A DNA stretch of 64,000 nucleotides from Owenia fusiformis (lineage: Eukaryota; Annelida; Polychaeta; Sabellida; Oweniidae). Within the stretch, counting starts at the first letter, position 1; each line of letters begins with the position of its first letter. Location of the stretch: the NCBI GenBank assembly GCA_903813345.2, contig CAIIXF020000001.1, forward strand, positions 36,489,366 to 36,553,365, given 5' to 3'. The notes beneath the pieces are model-generated. The model worked only from the letters and a program-made list of their open reading frames with translations. It was not told the DNA's origin and made no database searches. Shown piece after piece: positions 56,321-64,000 of this stretch. Position numbers and translations under genes: made by a program.

Positions 56321-59300
56321 ATGGACAACAAACTGGGAGAAGGAAGTAGGGAAATGCCTCAAGATATACCTCTATACAGGGCTCATCGGATTGACCATGA
56401 GAAATCCCGATACCCACATTGTATAGTATGGTGCCCCATCCCTCTCTTGACTTAAGCTTTTGCATTTTACTTCTGTTTGTATGTCAAAATAACCTTTTCA
56501 AAATCAAGATTTTTGAGAATTTTTGTTACCCAGCCAATGAATATAATCCTACACCTGTATTCCTAGATTGCAACTTGTAGATTTAGATTTTCTGGAATTA
56601 TAAGATGGTTACGGTTTATAGGCATATTTTGCCTGTTTAACCGATCAATTTAGTAATTAACGATGTATAAAATAATAGTCCACTGTATGATCATATTTCA
56701 TTGATTGTACCAGTGGGAGTCCAATCTGTTTTTGAACTGATTCACACTTTGGGCATTTACTACCCATTCTGGTATACAATTCCATTGTTTTACCACTCTC
56801 TGGCTAAATGTGTGCTGTCTTGTGGATGTTTTACAATGTGACTTGAATGGATACTGGGTGTTACATCTACATGTACGTGTTCGTTGTGGTCTTCTTGCTG
56901 GAGTCAACAGTGTCAGCTGGAGTAGACTGGGAAAAAGTAGTGTAATGATCCTGGCATCATTACTTTCTACTTTTATTTGTACATTCATTTTATTTTATAT
57001 TGAGTTTGTGCATTATCTTTTAGATACTTGTTTTAAATGTTATTTTGTTTATTATGTGATTTTACAAGGACCATCAGTCTTAAAAGTGTTTTAAAGTAGA
57101 GAAAGAAGCTTAGCCAATGAGAGTCAAGTTAGAGGGATAAGTATTTAATGCATTGACCAATGGTGTTAGCTCTAGCTGATTGTTATATTTTGTGAAGTAG
57201 GCTTAAGTAATATTTTTTAGTGTTAGGGATAGAAGGTAGTTTTGATGCTGGAATAGTGAGCGTGTGAGAAACATGGGAGAAAGGTCCTGGATTGCTAGAA
57301 TGTAGCTTTGAGGTAGTGAACATGAGAGAAACTTAGGAGAAACTAGTTATGTAGATTTGAGACTGAGAAAGTGAACATGGGAGAAACATAGGAGAAATTG
57401 AATTGCTAGAGTTGAATTTGAGACTGACAAGTGAATATGGGACAAACAAAGGAGAAACCTAATGAATTGCTCGAGTTGGGAAATGAACTTGGAAAACCAG
57501 AATTATGGATGGACATTTTAAGATTATAAACAAGACTAGGCTATAATGTAGATTTCAGTCTGGTAACCATGGCGTAAGAAATTCTTTACTTAAACAGGCA
57601 ATGCGCCTATTTTTGAAGGAAACTGGACAAAATATTATTTGAGACATGTCACTCACACAGTCAATCAAATATGATAAAAACTTTAATTTGGGATAATACT
57701 GAAGTGAAAAAAAAATTATTCGCATAGAAAACGGCATTTGAAGTTCAGAGATTGAAAAAAGTGAATTACCACTTTTCAAAAAATGTATGTTTTAAATAAC
57801 TCTTGGATTAAAAGATGGCGTATGCTTGAAAATCCTATCAAAAAGGAATGGATAAGCAATGCAAACAACAATGCCATCTTTCTATGGCATTGCTAAAAAC
57901 TTGACACATATAAATTGATAGATCAAAAATATTTTTTCATGATCCAGTGTCAAGTCTGATGTGGTCTGTTTGAGCTATTTTTGGTGTCAAATGAAAGATC
58001 GGGTACTTATTTATCCATTGGAAATACTATGAAGATCAAAAGTGAGACTTCATTTCAGCACTTTGTCCCTTAAACTTTATCTTTGCATATCAAAATTCCT
58101 TGTTAATACTTTGCATTATTTAGCGAAGTTACTTTGGCATTTTCAGCATTTTTTATTATTTTATTAAGAGTTTTGCGCTTGTAAAACTCTATTATCTGCC
58201 TTGGGTTGAGTGGAATCGAGGTTCCACACGGGATTTACGTATAGCGAATTCCTGGGTGTTTGAGCTTAAGCACCCTTGAGATTCTTGATCACATTTCAAT
58301 TGAATGCAGATATTTTAGAACATTTTAGTTCTTTCATTTACATTTAATTGGTTGTAAGTTTTATTCTAAAGGAATCTTGGGCTATATTGTTCAGGATTCT
58401 GGGGAGCCGCTTTCTAGTCGGTTACCACAAGGCTAAAACTTCTCAATTATATGAGTTACTTTTTGTTTCCAGTTTATAACAGAAATCTCTTTGTCTCAGT
58501 TCCTTAAGTTCTCAACCTCGTGGTTTTGAGATCTCGGAACCTTGATGCATTTCGAGGGATAAGGTTGTTTCAGTTTAAACTCATTTTTTATACTTCCAAC
58601 TTTAGTCTTGAATATTCAAGTGGATTTCTGTCAGGCTCTGTAAGGAATATCCTCTGTTATTTGGCTCAGAGATCAGTGTGTATCAATGGATTTCCATGAA
58701 TTTCTGCTTTTTGAGTGTTCCATTATTTTAAGGTGCTCATGGTCACCGTAGTGTTGATTAATTCAGGTCATGCATATACGTAGAGAACTTTTGTCATTGT
58801 AAGTGGAGTTAAATGTTGGGAATATGTAGAGAACTTTTGCAATTGTCATGTAAGTGGAGTTAAATGTTGGGAATATGAGATAGTTAGTGGGATAGGTGAG
58901 ATTCTTAATCAAGAGTAAGTTCAATAATAAGATCGTTCCTGTTGTGAGTTGTCTTATTCGTTCGAACTTCGTGACTCTGATTATGTAAATATTCCTCTGT
59001 AAATATACCATTTTATACAGCATATTCTATATATTCAGATTTATATCATTATTAAAACTATATCATCTTAATTTCTTTGTCTGTTGTTTTGCGTAAAAGG
59101 TGGTCAATTTGATCTAAAGTTTATTTTCAACAGATTGTTTCAACTTCATTTAAGCCCATATATTTAAGGGGTCATATCAAGCTCAGTATTGCGATCTGTT
59201 GAGAATACTTGGGTGCAAGTTGCGTTGAAGATTCCATTCATATCATTATACATTGCAATCACCCCCTCCCACAGTTTGCACTATTTCAGTCCAGTTGTCA

Positions 59301-60520
59301 TTTAAAGGTGTCAGCACCTTCCAGTATTATATTATTCCAAATTTTTAATGACCAAGCAAATAATTTGATTAACTCAATTCAAGACCAAGTCGAAATTTAG
59401 TTTCGTAATATTCCCGGCCCTAGCCACGCTACCAAGTATTTGTTCAGAGAGAGGGGCCGGGTTTTATTACTGTAGTTTTGTATTTACATCATTTTGATCA
59501 TAAATGTTATTAATGTACTTGTATGTCTCTATCATATCTCCTCTGAGTCGTCTAAATGCAAGTGTTGTCATGTCTAGGACCTTAAGACGTTCAGGGTATG
59601 AGCGTTCCCTCAGTGATGGAATTATTTTTGTCACTCTTCTTTGTACATTCTCAATGATTTCAATATCCTTCTTTAGGTATGGATTCCAAACTGCATTCGC
59701 ATAATCTAATTTAGGTCTCACTAGTCCATTGAACAATAACCTAAAAGAGTCAAAATCCCAATATTTGAAAGATCTTTTTTAGTTTTGCTTCAAATCTCTG
59801 AAACTCGCCCCACTCCATTTATCTTCCCAACACCTGTGGTAAGTGTCATTTATTTTTGGTGTGTGGGTCATATGTGGGGCTTTACTTGTGTAATGAGATC
59901 TGAAGGTGGAAAATGATGTCAGTTGTTGCTTGTTCTATTATATATTATGTATCTTAATCTTAATATCTGTTTGAATACACGGTAGTGAGATAATAATAGT
60001 GTTCTGTGAACACTTGAAATGAATTTCCCATTATTTACTTGTTGGATTCTTGTTTCAGATGGATATTTCCATTCATAGGACATATGGGTATAGGTACAAC
60101 ATCAGGTGTTATCAGAGATTTTGCTGGACCATATTATGTATCGGTATGTTGGAACTTTACTCCTCCAGATAGGCCTGGCAGATATCAGACTCCAGAGGCA
60201 CCATTCACTTAGATTTATGGGAGTATTATAAAATATGGAGTAAATAGGGGGATAGGGATGATCATGCTTTTAACCTAGGCCTTTCACAATTATTATATGA
60301 ATTAATAATGGATGGGATGAAGTACTAAACATGCAACTATTATTGTATAGTTTCTGCTTGCTCTTTTATATCAAATGCTTTTGATTGAATGAAACATTAA
60401 TGGCTATAAGTCAGAACACTGAAATCATAGATTGTAATGAAATGTACTAGAATACTATTCAAAGTTATCTCTTATGTCTTTTTGTAGGAAGACTGCATGG
60501 CCTTTATGAATACCAACAAG
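56321..60520 (+). CDS. TMEM222: TMEM222-like (DUF778) membrane protein, first three coding exons
   Basis: Exons 56321-56451, 60059-60143 and 60488-60520 encode MDNKLGEGSREMPQDIPLYR, then SRYPHCIVWCPIPLLT, WIFPFIGHMGIGTTSGVIRD, FAGPYYVS and EDCMAFMNTNK. These match the start of the DUF778 family (CIVWTPIPVLTW..P.IGHMGI..S.GVIRDFAGPY.VSED.MAF). Members are small multi-pass membrane proteins of poorly known function. The conserved YWKLDP region and transmembrane helices should follow beyond 60520; I did not find them before the window ends. The exon 1 donor is abnormal: the coding LLT is followed by TTAAGC where GTAAGC would be expected, and reading through hits TAA at once. Exons 2 and 3 have normal splice sites. 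Confidence 0.82.
56698..56988 (-). mobile_element. CR1/jockey-like LINE, C-terminal tail of the reverse transcriptase ORF
   Basis: The minus-strand frame contains CKTSTRQHTFSQRVVKQWN, then IPEWVVNAQSVNQFKNRLDS. This is the typical FSQRVVN.WN.LP..VV.A.S.N.FK.RLD ending of CR1-clade ORF2. It lies in TMEM222 intron 1. Confidence 0.85.
56990..59466. other. Sequence between the two LINE fragments, probably an insertion
   Basis: About 2.5 kb separates fragments that should be some 60 codons apart. The left part (57230-57480) has short near-repeats of GTGAACATGGGAGAAAC. The right part includes a duplicated TAAATGTTGGGAATATG (about 58810 and 58860). No coding domain is recognised. Confidence 0.45.
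59467..59740 (-). mobile_element. CR1/jockey-like LINE, reverse transcriptase thumb fragment
   Basis: The minus-strand frame reads MFNGLVRPKLDYANAVWNPY, then KKDIEIIENVQRRVTKIIP, YPERLKVLDMTTLAFRRLRG and DMIETYKYIN. This is the conserved segment downstream of the catalytic core in CR1-like reverse transcriptases. The catalytic core is absent. Confidence 0.9.
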
Positions 60521-60594
60521 GTTAGAACTACTATCCATTCATATTATTTACACTGTCACAGTGTGCCACACCTGGATGACTCTAACTCCAGTTA

Positions 60595-61010
60595 GCTTCA
60601 TTCAAGATCGTTGCCAAAATTCTTTTGTTTTCGACAAACCTCCGATTTTAGCTAAATTAAGCTGAATCTTGATTCCAAAAGTTTCGCCATGCAAACTAAT
60701 AAAACTATGATTGTAAAAACACAATTAAATGCCCACATACCCGTGATATTAGAGAATTTGAAAGAAAATGGCTTCACATAGAATGACTCTAATTGAAGTT
60801 GATGATGACAGCTTCAGTTAGAGTCATTCTAAGTTTTCTATAGAATACTCCAATATAGCGATTGTTATAGCATTTATCTGTGTTTGTTTACAATCGTAGC
60901 TTTATTAGTTTGCATGGCGAAACATTTGGAATCCAGATTCAACTAAGTTAAGCTGAAATCAGAGGTTTATCAAGATCGAAAGAAATTTGGCAACCATCTT
61001 GAATGAATAC
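60595..61010. mobile_element. Foldback MITE after TMEM222 exon 3
   Basis: TTCATTCAAGATCGTTGCCA, then GTTTCGCCATGCAAACTAAT in the left arm, is inverted in the right arm (ATTAGTTTGCATGGCGAAAC, then GCAACCATCTTGAATGAA). The centre has AGAATGACTCTAA facing TTAGAGTCATTCT. Confidence 0.9.
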
Positions 61011-61083
61011 GATGGACCTCACTTACACAATGATTGCTTAAATGATTACCTTACCCTGACCTACCCGCTGATGATACGGGATG

Positions 61084-61256
61084 CGTACCAGACCCTAATG
61101 ATACAGGATTCACTTGGCAGGAGCGACTATCACGTACCAGACCCTAATGATACAGGGTTGACTGGGCAGGAGCTGCGATTGCGTACCAGACCCTAATGAT
61201 ACAGGACTGACTGGGCAGGAGCGGCGATTGCGTACCAGACCCTAATGATACAGGTT
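61084..61256. repeat. Minisatellite, about 50-bp unit, 3.5 copies
   Basis: GTACCAGACCCTAATGATAC begins at about 61086, 61135, 61184 and 61232, each followed by AGG, a variable TTGACTGGGCAGGAGC stretch and GCGATTGC. Confidence 0.93.
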
Positions 61257-61321
61257 GCACAATCATCATCACAATTGATCAACAGACAAATACTAGTATT
61301 TCACCTGAACTTTTGTAAAAT

Positions 61322-61425
61322 ATCGTATATGGTATAAGAGCTGTGAAAAAAAATTGTATATGGTATAAAAGGTGTGAAAAAATATTGCATATGGTATAAG
61401 AGAGCTGAAAAATATTGTATATGCA
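61322..61425. repeat. Short tandem repeat, about 35-bp unit, 3 copies
   Basis: GTATATGGTATAAGAGCTGT, GTATATGGTATAAAAGGTGT and GCATATGGTATAAGAGAGCT alternate with GAAAAAATATT stretches. Confidence 0.8.
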
Positions 61426-61429
61426 TTTC

Positions 61430-62730
61430 CAAGACCCTCTATACACTCTCCCCTATGATAGAAGTTCCCATGGGCCTAAAATCGAAAGGCTTTCCCCGAT
61501 TCTCAAATGGGCTTGTAAAAAGAGGATCGACGTGTATTCATTTTGTTGAAATACGGTATCGGGATGAAAACATTTACTCGGATATATTCTAAAATTAAAT
61601 CGTTTACGAATCGTTTAACCATGGGCATTGGCTTTCAATAGATTGGTTTAACGTACATTAGGCCTTCATTCTGATTCATTTACTTTGGACAGTTTGTAAT
61701 GAAGATGGCTTGGCCGCATTCAGTAGTCACTTTTTGATGTAAACTTGACAAGAATTTTGTTTGCCAACAAGGACCTAAGCATGTAATATAAATTGCTGTG
61801 TGAATTAATAATGCGCGCTTTGTTCAAGAGCAAGGTACATCAGTACATGAGTTAGTATTATTGACGTCTTTTAAAAAATTAAATATCATCGCATATATTT
61901 TAGATGAAGATGTTTACCAATTTATAGACAAATAATTTCGAAAGGTATATGCTCTATCTGATTTTAAAATATTTCTCGAATGCATTTTGAATGTAAAATC
62001 TAATAATAAAAAGCCGATATCTACCGGGCTTGGTGCTTTTAGTTAAGAAATATAGACCGAAAAATTGTTGGGTGTAAGGAATGAATACAGACCTCATGGG
62101 TGGGTAAATACGTTTTCTGTAAAAAACTGTGTGCTGACCAGAGGGTTTGTAGTCATTCATACTCCAACAGTTTTGAGGTCTACTGTATATTACGATTGAG
62201 ACATGACGCAACAATTCAACAAAAAAAATTGTTAAAGATTCTCGCAATCTTTATCCAATCAGCGTTTGCGATGTGTACCGGCTCACGTATAAAAGGCGAA
62301 TCCAACTCAAATCCATGCAGGGGTGTATGAGGTACTCGAATAGAAAAGAGCTCGTGAAGTCTGAATTTATATGCACATGGTCGATGTTTACACATGTTTG
62401 GAGTTATTGAAGAAAATGTGATATGGGTGTGGTTCCGAATTTGAAGTCATTGCTGGAAAATATGATTTTAATACCGACGTGAAATTATATCGATAAATAC
62501 AGCACTAAAAATAACAGTACACATTCATGTATGATTGTGTCCAGAAATGTTTGAAACCCTTACGGAAATTCTGTCTGCATTTTTTCACCATTGCTCTTTC
62601 TTCCCGCATTCTAGTGCTGTTTGAATGAATATATTAATTTATGTATTTCTAACTAAAATATATCACATTTTTTTATAAACCAGAAACATTTAGATCATAA
62701 AAAAATCTTCAATACTTGAGTGAGCACGAT
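61430..62730. other. No gene recognised
   Basis: AT-rich sequence, presumably TMEM222 intron. I see no exon with splice signals and conserved TMEM222 sequence here. Confidence 0.45.
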
Positions 62731-62732
62731 AT

Positions 62733-63375
62733 GCAAGGGTTACTAAGTTGACACAGTAAATGACCACTGATATTGTGTTAGTCAATGCACACAGCGTATT
62801 CTGCTAAGGCCATGAGAAGTAGATTCTTTGTTTTGCGTCCTGGCATAATCCAAATCATGCAAGGGAACAAGGAAAACAAACACAAACTCAAGAAAAAACA
62901 CAAACTTGTTTGCTGGGAAATGTATACATTTTATGGGCATAAAAAGGGATCATATACAAATTTGCAGTGATTACAAACACATATCTATACCTTTTATACA
63001 ATATATGTAAAGATAGATATTATTCATGGGGTAAAAATGAGAAAATACACAATGTATGCTAAAGTAATCAATATCACTGTCAATTTTGACGCACATCAAA
63101 TCTTCCATTTCGTCTGATTCTGATTGAATGAAATGCGATGGTACTTTCAGACCCTTGTGATTGCTAGCTACTGTATTTGGATGTGTTTGTTTTTTCTGAT
63201 TTACTCAAAATCTTACAAGCAAGGGGACGCAAAACAAAGAATCTACTTCTTATGTATTAAATACACATTTGCTAACACCCCCAACTTTCATAGTGAAGTG
63301 ACTAATTGGTTTATGTTTACGTTTTAATGTGTTTTGGGTTCCTTGTTACAGCAAGGGGAGCCAGTAAAGTAGACT
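62733..63375. mobile_element. Degraded inverted-repeat element
   Basis: AGAAGTAGATTCTTTGTTTT followed by GCGTCC at about 62816 is inverted at about 63225-63250. AACAAACACA also faces its inverse. The outer ends (GCAAGGGTTACTAA against TTACAGCAAGGGG) are imperfect. Confidence 0.6.
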
Positions 63376-63379
63376 AACA

Positions 63380-64000
63380 TGTTTGCATGGCAAATTTTGA
63401 TCGAATATGTGAGACACTTTAAATACTCTATGTGTTCATCATAAAGCCATCGTAGCAAGTAAAGCTGCCAACAAAATGACGGTATTAAGCAGGCTAATGC
63501 ATATGAGTTTTCTCAGTGTCATTACCCGTCCTGTATTTTTGCATGGTATGTGGTCCTGGGTCAAAAAATGTAGAAAAGGAACAGAAATCTGACGAATGTG
63601 TGCAGAACATTAAAAGAAATTTTTATTCTGGCTAAAACAGTCCTCAAAACAATAATATGTACTGGATAATGCATAAGAATGAGATTTTATAAGAAATAAT
63701 ACACCGAAGGCCTGATGTTATTATTTCTTATCAAATCGAATTCGAATGCTTTATCTTACTTAAATCACACAGACTCTTATAAGAGGTAAATGGTCTATTA
63801 AAGGTTAAAGGTCTTATGATATAATCTGGAAAATGTTATTTCTTTTGTATTGACTATTCAAACTGTGAAGTATATGCAAACTTCAACCAGGCTCACAGTG
63901 ACCCTGGCTCTTATTGGTTGAAATTTGTTAGTATATAGCCGATTAATTGTAACAACAAAAGGAGTTGGTTGCATTGACCTCAGGAGTGTGAGTCGACAAC
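63380..64000. other. Right edge, nothing coding recognised
   Basis: A small palindrome (ATAAGAAATAATA at about 63689 facing TATTATTTCTTAT at about 63719) is the only structure seen. Confidence 0.5.

Noticed and set aside
62785-62970. 61-residue plus-strand frame as a TMEM222 exon
   Set aside because: It shows no DUF778 similarity and lies in an inverted-repeat arm.

Overview
This 64 kb window is animal nuclear DNA from an intron-rich, AT-rich genome, most likely a marine invertebrate. The evidence is canonical GT-AG introns in four multi-exon genes, animal-specific extracellular domains (C-type lectin, astacin, thrombospondin type 1, laminin-G-like, WSC-like) and very dense MITE/foldback DNA elements with a few non-LTR retrotransposon fragments. 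I cannot name the species. Coding exons were assembled by hand from splice signals and intron phase. They are inferred gene models, but the phases close across all exons.

Layout, left to right. (1) 928-11174, minus strand: the N-terminal part of a THSD7A/B-like gene (tandem thrombospondin type 1 repeats), running off the left edge. Its introns hold a 90-bp satellite, a mariner-like foldback element nested in an older repeat, a minisatellite inside a tRNA-like sequence, and a foldback MITE. (2) 12110-43049, plus strand, head-to-head with THSD7: a 33-exon gene for a secreted mosaic protein of about 1,744 residues. Domain order: signal peptide, two C-type-lectin-like domains, basic pro-region with a furin-type site, astacin metalloprotease, TSP1, WSC-like domain, seven more TSP1, LamG-like, EGF-like, LamG-like. 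Its astacin domain keeps the zinc site and Met-turn but contains no cysteine at all, so both family-defining disulfides are gone. This gene is the best candidate for something undescribed. (3) 44.1-47.5 kb: intergenic, dominated by a roughly 960-bp foldback element. (4) 47490-55992, minus strand: a complete nine-exon TCF19-like gene (FHA domain, acidic then lysine-rich linker, C-terminal PHD finger, 356 residues). (5) 56321-60520, plus strand, divergent from TCF19 with 328 bp between the start codons: the first three coding exons of a TMEM222-like gene that leaves the window. The donor of its first intron reads TTAAG where GTAAG is expected. (6) 60.5-64 kb: foldback elements and minisatellites.

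How the genes relate: the two divergent pairs (THSD7/mosaic protease and TCF19/TMEM222) may each share a promoter region. THSD7 and the mosaic protease are both extracellular TSP1-rich proteins, so this neighbourhood is a matrix/adhesion locus next to a small pair of intracellular genes (chromatin reader and membrane protein).
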